Positions 55,201 through 64,000 of a DNA stretch of 64,000 nt are shown piece after piece. Both the position numbers and the translations under genes were made by a program. How positions within the stretch are numbered: the first letter of the stretch is position 1; each line of letters opens with the position of its first letter. The stretch is from Metellina segmentata (lineage: Eukaryota > Arthropoda > Arachnida > Araneae > Tetragnathidae): positions 53,566,509 to 53,630,508 of the forward strand of contig OX375882.1 of assembly GCA_947359465.1 (NCBI GenBank), read 5' to 3'. The notes under the pieces were generated by a model. It saw only the letters and a list, made by a program, of their open reading frames with translations, did not search any database and was not told the origin of the DNA.

Positions 55201-57908
55201 CATTCTGACATTGATGCTCTGTCTCCTGTCAAAGCTCTTCCTGAGGCTGATCAGCCACGTTCAATGTCAGCACTACCATAAGAAAGTGACAGAGCAGCTT
55301 TTACTAGCTTTGACACAATGGTAATTAGGATCCACACCACTAATGTTTCCCAGTTGGAAGAACTGGTTACAGTAAACATCAATAGGCTTTATTCTATATC
55401 CTTCTTCCTCAAATTCTATTTGGAGTAATTTCCACTCATCCAGAAGTCTGTAACTTGGGACATCCCATGACATTGGTCTTGGAACTTCTAATTTTTGTCG
55501 CACAAAATTGAGTCTTTCAAGAGGACCAAAACAGGATAAACTTTTGAGATATGAACTGAAGGAGGACTTATAAGATATTTAAAACTAGCAATGTAATGCT
55601 TCTGAGCCCTTAGAAAAAAGAAATTCCTTTCCTTATCTTTCACATTCTGAAGCGATATAGAAATTTGATCTCCAAACACAATATCAGCCAGAGGCAACAG
55701 TTTCTGAGGACATATATCTTCCATTTCATCCATCTTCAAATCTCGAAAATTTTTTCTTTGTAGATCCTACCCAAACTTGTTCTTATAGATAATTCAAGTT
55801 GCGAATGGATTCCTTTTTCCGAAGAAATTCAGTCAAACGATTAAATATACTTGATACGACAAATATCACCTTAGCCTTTATAGTATCTCTTCTAAGTAAA
55901 TGAACAATTTTCATATAGCCTGGTCTTTGTATCATGTTTGGCTTCTTTATTGGAATGTAGTTAAGGAAATACTTTTGCACTGTAATCCACTGTTCAAGCA
56001 ACCTTTCAGCAGCTGGCTTTAGGCTTACCCACCTGCTGGAAGTAGTGAGTGTGAAGTTTAAAGTCTCCTTGAATTTGTTTGTATGTTGACCAATGCTTAG
56101 GCCACTGATTAAAAAATCTGTGAATAGAAAAAACTAGTTCAGACACACCTACCCCAAGCTCTTTTAGTCCTTTAAGAAAAGCATTATGTATTGTGTAAAT
56201 ATTACATGTCCCAATGTTAATTAGTTCTTTTTTTCAGGTAGAAAGTAACGAGTCTTTAATTGTTTAAAAAACTGACTTGTTAACATTGGGCCCATCTGAG
56301 TCAATCATGAGCAGTTGAGATTGTGGAAGGGATAACTCACTCAGAGCTTGCAAAATCTTGTCACATAAAATATCTTCTGTTCCATATCCTATATAAAATG
56401 TCTCTAAGTATTTGCAAACAATTCTACCTTGTCGATCTGACCAATATCACACACTAGTTAATAATTCACTTTTTCACACCAAGTTCCATACTTTTCAAGG
56501 GCCCAGATTTCGGAGTTAAAATTCAAGGACTTTTCAAAGACAAGGAACCCTGCCCCAGGTCATCATTAATCATTATTGGGGGCAAATAAAAATACTGAAA
56601 GAAATTGCCGGCAAATTTTCAAATATTATTTTTTTTGTCTCTTTTTGGTGAAGAAAAAATACACAACAAAAAAAATTCTAAATTTTCAAATTTAATAGCA
56701 TTTGACTTTTTTTAGAGGAAAAAATTAAATTTTTTAATTGCGCACTAAAAATTGTCCTTGTCTAAGAAGAATTTAAAAGTTTAAACACCTGAAAAAGTGA
56801 CAAAAGAACAAAAGAGTGACATGTTATAAGCCTTGATAATTTCTATCTCTGTACTTTGTTTCCTTTATGTTTTAAATAAATTTTTTGTAAGTGTTTTTCT
56901 CCTCATGCTCTTTTAGGTCTTGTTAGAACAATGCTGACACAATATTGTTTTAAATACATAAATGCAATATTTTCATACATACATAGAAAGAGCAGAACAT
57001 AAAGAAATAAGAAAATGCTCTTCTCAAAGAAAATATGGTTTGTACTCAACTGCTAGAACTTATTAGATTATTGTAAATTGAACTGTTGTTACATAATAGC
57101 ATTTGTCTAATAGTTTCATATTCTCAGAGCTGAAATTTAAGTTTTAACTGACATTGCTGATCAAAGTTTGTTAGTATTCTACATTTTGTAGAAAAACGTA
57201 GATGGAATTCACGAAACATACAGAATGGAACAGCCAATTTAGCTGTGTGGGTAGGCATTGTTATCAATAGATATGAAATCTACCCATTAATGTGATAAAT
57301 GTACACACAAACAATTGATAAAACTGAGGCAAAACAGTAAAATGCTCTTAAAGAATTAAATGTAAAATGTGTTTGATTGAACATGGAATTGAATTTAATG
57401 GAGAGCAGAAAAAAAATGTTGAGAAAAAATTATATTGCATTAACATTATTCAACAAACTAAAAGTTATCAATGAAAAATAAAATTGCAGCAACTAAAAAC
57501 TTAAAATGTAAGAATTTCTTTCATTATTGGATATACATCACTCTTTGTCTTCTGCACATAGACTATATCTCTTTTACTTGCCCCTCTATGAATTTTTGGT
57601 TTGTTACTGTTTTTCTAGTTTTTATTTGATGACCATTGCTTTTAGATTGAACGGTAGACAGCATGAAATCGGAGCTTATAGCTCCAGATTCAGATAATAA
57701 AGTCATATTGTGCTACTATAAAATAGAAAAAAATTTCTTCCATCCTGAATATATAAATTAATCTTTGTCACCCATAATGTTGACCAATCTCAATAGGAAC
57801 ATTTTACATGGTACTCAAAATAAGTAGAAGATTAAACTTACATGAAATTTTAAATGACAAATGATCTGTTTGTTCATTGCATTCTCTTTCAGCTACTGTC
57901 AGAGCATT
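43291..57908 (-). CDS. Candidate Dsn1-like Mis12-complex kinetochore protein, C-terminal part
   Basis: Seven exons on the minus strand join in one frame: 57842-57908, 53588-53663, 52464-52526, 48961-49032, 45387-45498, 44517-44607, 43291-43370 (stop TAG at 43293-43291). All have GT-AG borders, most with GTAAGT or GTGAGT donors, and all phases match, giving 186 residues. The product is polar and probably helical: [33 protein letters not shown], then [20 protein letters not shown], a basic helix, and a tail with [11 protein letters not shown]. The layout (a helix with a conserved tryptophan, a spacer, a second helix, then a short P-R-x-L tail) resembles the C-terminal half of Dsn1, which anchors the Mis12 complex in the kinetochore. 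This match is by architecture and memory. It may be another coiled-coil protein. The first exon found is entered in phase 0 from an upstream exon I could not find. A transposon-filled intron of about 4.2 kb follows it. Confidence 0.8.
43618..43795 (+). repeat. Dispersed repeat, copy 2 (partner at 23918-24095)
   Basis: It carries the same ordered blocks as the copy in RpL5 intron 5, including GAATCTATGGCACTTACAGC and AATCTAGAACATTTTAAAAT. It ends where the Tigger-like fragment begins, in the last intron of the Dsn1-like gene. Confidence 0.75.
43800..44260. mobile_element. Tigger-like fragment, second copy
   Basis: Co-linear with 35838-36650: GTAGACCTGGACCTAATTGA, then CATGTTCAGAGTA, then TTCCTATTTATATATATCTG and ATTGCAAACGCAAAATTC. 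Here only one remnant of the 27-bp unit is present and there is no LTR. It lies in the last intron of the Dsn1-like gene. Confidence 0.7.
45499..48960 (-). other. Intron of the Dsn1-like gene, no other gene seen
   Basis: A 3.5-kb AT-rich intron between exons ending at 48961 and starting at 45498. Open frames such as 46762-46962 are phenylalanine- and leucine-rich products of T-rich DNA. No repeat family was recognised. Confidence 0.7.
49033..52463 (-). other. Intron of the Dsn1-like gene with unassigned open frames
   Basis: A 3.4-kb intron. Between 49890 and 50480 two plus-strand frames (102 and 78 codons) are adjacent and less AT-rich than the flanks, which suggests an old mobile-element fragment, but no family is recognised. 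An A-rich run lies at about 50820-50860. Confidence 0.55.
53840..53940 (+). repeat. Direct repeat, left copy (partner at 56840-56945)
   Basis: The sequence from ATACTTTGTTTCTTTTATGT through TTTTAAATAAATTTT to GAACGCTGACAA is repeated with about 85 per cent identity by eye at 56840-56945. AATAAA followed by a GT-rich stretch looks like LTR or 3'-UTR sequence. The two copies bracket a Tc1 fragment and hAT copy C. Confidence 0.8.
54470..54845 (+). pseudogene. Tc1-like transposase fragment in the Dsn1-like intron
   Basis: Plus-strand frames read [12 protein letters not shown], then [12 protein letters not shown], then [20 protein letters not shown] and [10 protein letters not shown], the central DDE region of a Tc1 transposase including the second catalytic aspartate. 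It ends abruptly near 54845. No terminal repeats were found. It belongs to a different Tc1 lineage from the one at 37655-39045. Confidence 0.8.
54850..56838 (-). mobile_element. hAT-family element, copy C
   Basis: The right end, GTGACATGTTATAAGCCTTG at 56819-56838, is a mutated version of the terminal GTTAGGAGCCCTG of copy B, preceded by the same GTGACAAAA-rich stretch. The left end is not clear. The interior is the best-preserved transposase copy of the family. It lies in the first intron seen in the Dsn1-like gene, between the direct repeats at 53840 and 56840. Confidence 0.65.
54990..56530 (-). pseudogene. hAT-type transposase remnant, copy C
   Basis: Minus-strand open pieces follow in order: [20 protein letters not shown] near 56170, [38 protein letters not shown] near 55950, [20 protein letters not shown] near 55725, [20 protein letters not shown] at 55460, and the hAT C-terminal signature SADIERG then [18 protein letters not shown] near 55255-55190. 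This last block corresponds to the dimerisation region conserved in hAT transposases. Frameshifts separate the blocks, so it is inactive. Confidence 0.8.
56840..56945 (+). repeat. Direct repeat, right copy (partner at 53840-53940)
   Basis: CTTTGTTTCCTTTATGTTTT, AAATAAATTTTTT and GTAAGTGTTTTTCTCC match the left copy, ending in AACAATGCTGACAC. The left and right copies are in the same orientation, 3 kb apart. Confidence 0.8.
57563..57706 (-). other. 47-codon open frame in the intron after the first exon seen
   Basis: The frame starts [15 protein letters not shown] and ends [11 protein letters not shown], with a composition more like protein than its surroundings. It lies 136 bp after the exon at 57842-57908 on the same strand. 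It does not fit the phase between that exon and 53663 without a stop, so it may be an alternative exon, an alternative end or chance. Confidence 0.25.
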
Positions 57909-57959
57909 CTGAAAGAAAAAAGCATATAACATTTGCAAATTTTATCCAGAAATTTGTAA

Positions 57960-58650
57960 GTACGTAAGGATTATGTCGTACCAATACATACTGTCAGTGC
58001 TTTTTTTTGTAACAAAACGGTGCAGGAACTCGCATCTTGTAAATCTTTTATAAATAAAATTACATATTCAGTTCTTAGCTTAAATTTTTACTGTATTAAA
58101 GGCAAATATTCATAGAAAATTCCAAAGTTTTGTCCAATTCCCACCCAACAAATCTTTTTGACACCTATCTTTGCTGTTAGTATCTATGGCTGAATGCAGT
58201 CCTCTGAGTAACCACAGATCAATGTACTTCTAAGGATTGAAAAGTAGGTGGGCAGAGGTGGTGACAAGTTTGATGGACAAAAGTGCTGAAATTATCTTAG
58301 TTTTCAACAAAGCTCTGGTTGGGGTGGTGTTTAGATTAACCAGCGAAACACCCAGTTTACATTCACTCGAAGAAATGGGAATGGTATTCAGAGTTCATAT
58401 CATATGCAGCAATTTTTCTGGACATGTCTTTTCGAGAATGTATTCACGGAATTCACAAATAATTTCTCTTTCATCTAATTGCAGTCTGATTGACAGATTT
58501 TTAATTTACACTTCTTCAAATATCAGTTGAGTATTGACATCTTCAGGCCAATGTTTTCGATCCAGCATGCAAGAACAATACGCCACTCATCATCTTACTT
58601 TCTTACATTGAAATAAGATCTTACATCTTACATAAGATTTACATCTTACA
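57960..58650. other. Unassigned DNA upstream of the first exon seen
   Basis: A plus-strand open frame of 97 codons at 58237-58530 (containing MDKSAEIILVFNKALVGVVF) shows no recognised family. Short ATCTTACAT repeats lie at 58617-58655. The missing 5' exons of the Dsn1-like gene were looked for here and not found. Confidence 0.4.
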
Positions 58651-58654
58651 TTGA

Positions 58655-59700
58655 AATACTTTCGCACTGCAAACCACTGTTCAAGCAACCTTTCAGCAGC
58701 TGGTTTTATGCTTAGCCAATTGCTTGAACAATGCTTGATGAAATAGTGAGTGGGAAGTTTCAATTATTGAATTTGTTTGTATGTTGACTAGAGTTGGGTG
58801 ATCCGCTCAGGAGCTGACTCAAAGAGCTAGCTCCCTTGACAGTGTCAGCGAGTGCTGATTGATAGCTCTTTTTTAACCAATCAGCGCTTTCGCTCTTGAA
58901 GAGTCATTTCCGCATGCAATCACCAGCTCAGTGACTCTTTTGGGATCTAGCTCTTTTGAGAGCTACCGCTCTCGAAGAGTCAATTCCGCATTTGCTTTCC
59001 GCAGCTCTTTGTTACGTATTTGAAGTTTCAAATTTTTAAATATCTATGTATTATCATAAATGTTTAAAAAAAATTTAAATCAATTTTAGGTTGAAAGGGC
59101 GTTTTAACGGCTTAAGTCATATTACGCCTTTTAGTACTAATTAAAACTAGTCTTAAGGTTATTATTAAAACATATTCTAACAATTATTATATTATTCACT
59201 TTATTGCATTGCCTTCACAAAACAAGGCATTTAAAAAATATTTTATTGAAAGACAGGGAAGGGACTTGTATTTTGAAAATCTTTGGGACAACGAATATTC
59301 GAGGGTATAGTATACCTATACCTTAAAATAAATGTTTAAAAATCTTAAGTATTTAAATAAATTATTAATATAGGTACACTCGGCAATTGCTGGATGAGTG
59401 AGTGCTGCGTGGGTGTTTCAAGCACACTTGGCACCTCTTCATCTGGACACAGGCGCTAACGTAACAACGAGGGATGTTCGATGGCCCAAACATATTATAT
59501 ACATCTCGATATGTTATATACATTATTATATATCTCAAAGGAGTGGTGAGTCATGAAAGAGAGCTAGCTCTTTTTAGTGAGCAAGTGGTTTTGATCCTAT
59601 CCCTGAAAAGAGTCATTTTCCCCATCACTAACGTTGACCAACGCTTAGGCCGATTAAAAAATCTGTGAATAGAAAAAACTAGTTTAGACACATCTTCCCG
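58655..59700 (-). pseudogene. hAT-type transposase remnant, copy D (split by another hAT)
   Basis: 58655-58788 matches copies B and C around GAACAGTGG on the minus strand, and the match continues at 59639 with CAACGCTTAGGCC and AATCTGTGAATAGAAAAAAC. The 842 bp between is a separate insertion. The distal part with GTGACATGTTATAAGCTCTG is at 61660-61680, beyond a further insertion. Confidence 0.75.
58789..59630. mobile_element. 842-bp non-autonomous hAT element with 8-bp target duplication
   Basis: The ends read inward TAGAGTTGGG and TAGTGATGGG. ATGTTGAC (58781-58788) and ACGTTGAC (59631-59638) flank it, an 8-bp duplication with one mismatch, which is the hAT hallmark. The host copies elsewhere read ATGTTGACCAA, the empty site. 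Subterminal GAGCTAGCTC palindromes recur several times near both ends and could be transposase binding sites. No transposase is encoded. A partial second copy begins at 62608. Confidence 0.9.
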
Positions 59701-60142
59701 AAGCTTCAAAGCCGACTCTCTTCTTCCTATATGGAATTGCTTAGCACCAGGCTATGTGACCAAGGGTGTTGTGGGGGAATTCGATGGAACAGCGCTTCAC
59801 TGCCTCTATGGAAATTACGAAGAAAGGAAACTATTACTGCTCCGTATTTAGAGGGTTGCTATTTGTTATTTGATGGCAACATTATCTCATTTGGTGATAC
59901 TTAAAGGCTCCAATTCTTTTCACGAACCGAAATAAAAATTGTAGCAGCCTGCTCAAACCGTAACATCACATTACGATCACCTCAAAATAAATATAAGAAA
60001 AAATGTTTGATTTTGGCGAAAACCCTGGTGTCATTCAGAAGGGGGAGGGGAATTGCCACCCCAAGTTGTTTTTTCTAAGTAGAATTTAAGAACTTAAGCA
60101 TCTGAAAATATGACAAAAGTAAAAAAATATTAAAAAAAAAAG

Positions 60143-61651
60143 CAGGGTGTCAAGATTTAAATCACTTGATTTAAATCAATGATTAAAATCATGATTTTAA
60201 TCAAATGATTTTTTAAAAAAAATCACTGATTTAAATCAAAACTAATCTTACATTTTTATAACTAAGTAAATACACCATAGAAAAATCACAGAAGTGGTCA
60301 GATGCTTTAATTTTTCTGCACCCATGGGGATTTCAGCACTAATGGCTACACCAAGCTCAGAGGGAACTGGGTCAATTACTGCATATGATAAAAGATTGCA
60401 ACAGCCAGTTGTAACTTATTAGAATATACTATATACTGGAAACAGTAATGTAAACACACATGACATATACCTAAATGCCAGGAAGAGTAATGTAGAAACA
60501 TTTCTGATTAACAGCACTCATAATATAAACACTTAAAGGAAGTATACAACAGTTTGATTCAAAATTATAAACGAAAGAGGTGACTGATTTTATTAGCTAA
60601 AAAAACACAAGTGGGAAGTAAAGTTTTTGAGGCATTTGTTAGTTAGCTCCCAAAGTGTGTGCCGCCCTGGGGTGCCGTGTAGAGAGATGAGAGGTGCTTC
60701 GTAGCGCCCGTAACCTCCAATCTAAGCTATTTCTAAGCAACAGAAAAAAGGGTTAAGGTCAGTGATCAAAAATTGGTTCACTCCCCAACCAAGAGCATGA
60801 TGAAGGTAATTTTATTTGTTTTATTTATATTTTCACCAACCTATGTTTTCTTATTAAGTAAAATGAAAGTGTTTGTGTGTGAATTTTAAATACTAGTTGT
60901 ATTAATTATGCTTATGTTCTTACTTCTCTAATTTCTTTTTCAAAGTGGTACTAATATGAAATAATATAACAGAGATAAATATTACATGATGACGAGGGTT
61001 CCGTGAGAAAATTATAATTATCTTAAGGGTGCCACCACTTGGATAAGTTTGGGAACCCCTATATTAGCTTATTCTTCTGTGCAATAGAGATTAAAGAGAA
61101 GAAATATACATTTTCACACACAGCCATTAAAATGTCAGCACGAAAAAAGGAAGATCCAATATGAATTAAAACTAATTGAAAATCCAATTATTATTGCTGC
61201 TTGGCAGTTTTATTATCAGAATTTACTATAGTCTGATTATTTCTGAGTTCTATTCTACTTCTCAGACTATAGGTTAGGTTTATCACTTACACTTGCTGAT
61301 AAATTTGTTAACATGATGATGTAATTTTCTCAAGAAAAACTATGTAGGATGTCAACTTGTGTTTTAAAGTTAAATAAATGTTAAGTAAATATTGATTTAC
61401 CCTGTCACAAATTCTGATTGTTTACTTAAAATAAATATTGGTTTATATGTCATGTCACAAACTCAATTTTTTATTTAACAAATTTATATATATTTATATA
61501 TTATATAAACAGTGTTTAGGGCCTGCAGAAATTTAAATAGAAAAACATTTTTAAATCAAATCAATCCGATTTAAATAAAAAAAAATCCGTTTTAAATCAA
61601 ATAAATCCGATTAATTGATTTTTTTTTAAATCATGATTTTTTTACACCCTG
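60143..61651. mobile_element. 1.5-kb hAT element with exact 8-bp target duplication
   Basis: The ends read inward CAGGGTGTCAAGATTTAAAT and CAGGGTGTAAAAAAATCATG. AAAAAAAG is present immediately before (60135-60142) and after (61652-61659) the element. ATTTAAATC/GATTTAAAT motifs cluster in both subterminal regions. The interior contains GGGAACCCCTATATT near 61060 and a GTGTGCCGCCCTGG stretch near 60657, reminiscent of older hAT or Charlie-like ends. No intact transposase is seen. It splits the terminal part of copy D. Confidence 0.9.
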
Positions 61652-62289
61652 AAAAAAAGTGACATGTTATAAGCTCTGAAATTAAAAAAATTAAGAGTTT
61701 AAATTTTGAGAACATAAATAAAAAATATGATGATTTTAAATAAATAAGGCATGAAGTTACCCTTACTAAACACATGTCAGCTTTTTATGTTCGTCAAGTC
61801 ATTCAAGCTCTGTAGGTACATGGTTCCCACACCTTTATCCAAAAAAAATTCAAGGACTTTTAAGGACTTTTCAAAACCCAAAACAAATTTTTCAAGGACC
61901 TAAAATTTTTTATAACAATCTAAAACAAGGCATACACAAAAGTTGTCAATTAAAAAGAAAAATGTGAATACAAAAAAAGACAATTTTTTTAAAACTAATG
62001 ATAGCCAAGAAAAGAAAGTTTATCAATTTTGGTAAAAATTTTGACTTTCTTTTTTTATTTTGCTATTTGTCTCAACTCAATGCTATCAGGCTACTTGCAC
62101 ACATGTCAATTTCGGTCGTGCGATAAATTCTTTTACTCGCAAGAAGAGTATGGGAGCTTGCACAGACGGTTCGATCTACATGACACAATCTCTATTTTCC
62201 TGTCGTCCACTGCCAATAACAGACGGCTGTCATGGTTTATTTTGTTTGAGTAACAAAATAAATCAAAAGTTTTGACTGGTGTTAGGGCT

Positions 62290-62607
62290 TCTTTATTCTC
62301 TAGTCTGAGTTTCTATCTTTGTGATCGTTAAAAGATAGAGGAAAAATTTCAACGGATTTCAAATCTGCAGAAAATTTTCAACAATAGAAATCTTTAATGT
62401 GATTTTCTTTAAATTTTTTTTTTTTCAATTGTAACTTTTATATTTTTGCAATAAGAATTTGGCTTCACTTCTTTGGATGCGTGACAGGTTTCCAATGACA
62501 TCCTGACTGCTAAAGCTACGGTTTCCTAAGAAAGCAGTGCTGTTATCTAGCGAACGTGATACGTCATTATGTGGCAGACATAACAAGATGGCTGTCTTAA
62601 CGTAGAC
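62290..62607 (+). repeat. Dispersed repeat related to the element at 31981-33067
   Basis: GAGTTTCTATCTTTG, AAAAATTTCAACG and TTTCAAATC match 32245-32310 in order, then CTACGGTTTCCTAAGAAAGC, GTGATACGTCA and GATGGCTGTCTTAAC match 32090-32180. The two blocks are in the opposite order to those at 32 kb, so the element was rearranged. It ends at the hAT copy beginning at 62608. Confidence 0.7.
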
Positions 62608-62885
62608 TAGTGATGGGGAAAATGACTCTTTTCAGGGATCGGATCGGAACCGCTCACTCACTAAAAAGAGCTAGCTCTTTTTGATGACTCACCGCTCCTT
62701 TGAGATATATAATAATGTATATAACACATCGAAATGTATACAATATGTTTGGGCCATCGAACATCCCTCATTGTCACGTGAGCGCATGTGTCCAGACGAA
62801 GAGGCGCCAAGCGTGCTTGAAACACCCACGCACACAACACTTGAAACACTCACTCATCCAGCAATTGCGCAGTTTACCTCTAAAA
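62608..62885. mobile_element. Second, truncated copy of the 842-bp hAT element
   Basis: Begins TAGTGATGGGGAAAATGACT and follows the reverse complement of 59370-59630 up to GCAATTGCGCAG near 62870. The shared features include AGAGCTAGCTCTTTTT, GGGCCATCGAACATCCCTCA and GTGCTTGAAACACCCACGC. The other end is missing. The three overlapping open frames here are products of the repeat. Confidence 0.85.
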
Positions 62886-62889
62886 TCAA

Positions 62890-64000
62890 CTAAAGGAGGG
62901 AGACGGGGCACGAGGACGATAGGCATTGCAGCATAGGGCTGCTAAGCTGTAAAATTTAATTGCTAAGGCATAAGATGGCCCAAAACCATGTCAATTCAAA
63001 AACTTTGAAATTGTCCATAAAGAATAAATTACTTTGAGGACACTTCTACTTTTGTAATTCCCTTCACGAACCCGTTGAGATTACAGAAGTAGCAATTAAA
63101 ATATCCAAACACGTTAAAAATCTCATTTTTGACCAAGAATTCTAAAAAAGTTTTCGATTTTATTGGATAGAGTATTTATTTGACTTTCCAAAACATATTT
63201 AATTTTTTCTCTGTTAATTACTTGAAGAAGTATTAAGATTTTAATCAAGGCGGGAAAACAAGAAGTAAGAATGGAAAACACTGGAAATGGCCATTAAAAG
63301 GCCAAAAACATGGCAAAATCTAAATTTAAACCTGACTTTTTTTTTGCAAATATAATTTTAGAAAGTTTTTTCAAATATTTAAATGGTTTCTCTTTTGGAA
63401 ATGGAGTGAACTTTTTTAAAGAGAAGGAAGAACAAAATTGTTTACACAAAGAGCAAACGCAAGGGAGCAAGCGATGCACTTGAAACTACCTTTAACTCTA
63501 AATTAATATTTTTGCATTATTTCCTCACTTCAAATGTTATAATACAAAAACTTATAACTGGATTCTAGTAAACTTTTGAGAGTTTGTTATTTATAATGTT
63601 GTCAAGTGAATGAACTAGAATAATTATGCTGAGTTCAAAAGTTTCTAAATTATTACTATTTATTTAAGAAGTGGGACTGTAAAACTATAAAAAATCTTCT
63701 ATTCATTTTTCAATCACTTGTAAAATTGTTGTTTATTTAAATATCCTTTTATTCTAGTTCATTCCCTAGAAATATGCATGTAGTTTATTTTGGTAGCATC
63801 ATTTTTCAAATTGGTTGAATAGATTTTCATGTAGCACATTTGAAGTTTTTGACACATTTCTTTAAAATTTCATACATAATTATCATATTTTTACAAAATT
63901 ATTAATATATACTTTTAATATTTATAGCCCATTGCTATTGTTTAAAACACAAAACATAAAAATATCATTAATATGTTTCTATACCACATTTAAAAAAAGT
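62890..64000. other. AT-rich right edge, no gene seen
   Basis: No exon, RNA gene or repeat family was recognised. It may be intron or upstream DNA of the Dsn1-like gene. Confidence 0.5.

Noticed and set aside
58237..58530. 97-codon plus-strand frame as a possible exon
   Set aside because: No flanking splice partners, no recognised domain and the strand opposite to the neighbouring gene.
62029..62936. Cluster of overlapping plus-strand frames as possible small genes
   Set aside because: They lie in a dispersed repeat and in the truncated hAT copy, which explains the open frames.

Overview
This is AT-rich animal nuclear DNA, and an arthropod is the best fit. The genes have many small exons, GT-AG introns and long introns packed with transposon remains. 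The most intact transposon, a Tc1-like element at 37655-39045, carries a transposase whose opening residues (MPRRRIRAHYEQLSEFERGR) I remember as very common in orb-weaver spider genomes. An araneid spider is therefore my best guess. It rests on memory and was not searched.

Three cellular genes can be assembled exon by exon, with intron phases that agree at every junction. (1) 448-17301, minus strand: the N-terminal half of the splicing factor XAB2/SYF1, twelve coding exons encoding about 439 residues; the C-terminal half lies beyond the left edge. (2) 17765-25885, plus strand: a complete ribosomal protein L5 gene (RpL5) with eight exons and 297 codons; the first coding exon is only the ATG. 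XAB2 and RpL5 diverge from a gap of about 460 bp that must hold both promoters. (3) 43291-57908, minus strand: the last seven coding exons (186 residues, with the stop codon) of a gene that I tentatively call a Dsn1-like kinetochore subunit of the Mis12 complex. Its 5' exons were not found.

The rest is mostly mobile DNA. XAB2 introns hold a TIR MITE, Tc1 and mariner fossils, a 1.7 kb Tigger/pogo element, a tRNA-derived SINE and a possible solo LTR. RpL5 intron 2 holds hAT and other transposon debris. The region 26-34 kb has two more copies of the SINE, a 5S rRNA-like sequence, a Jockey-like LINE and three TIR elements. The region 34.9-42 kb is a nested stack: a BEL/Pao retrotransposon split by a 5.1 kb hAT element, which itself contains a Tc1 element and a Tigger-like fragment carrying a 27-bp minisatellite with a solo LTR inside it. 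The region 53.8-62.9 kb holds two further copies of the same hAT family, each with younger hAT insertions or neighbours. Several insertions are confirmed by target-site duplications or by comparison with an uninterrupted copy in the same window.

I saw no CRISPR array, operon or bacterial system, and no wholly new biochemical system. The most unusual items are the nested stack, the 5S-like sequence, the SINE family, the shared promoter and the poorly conserved kinetochore candidate.
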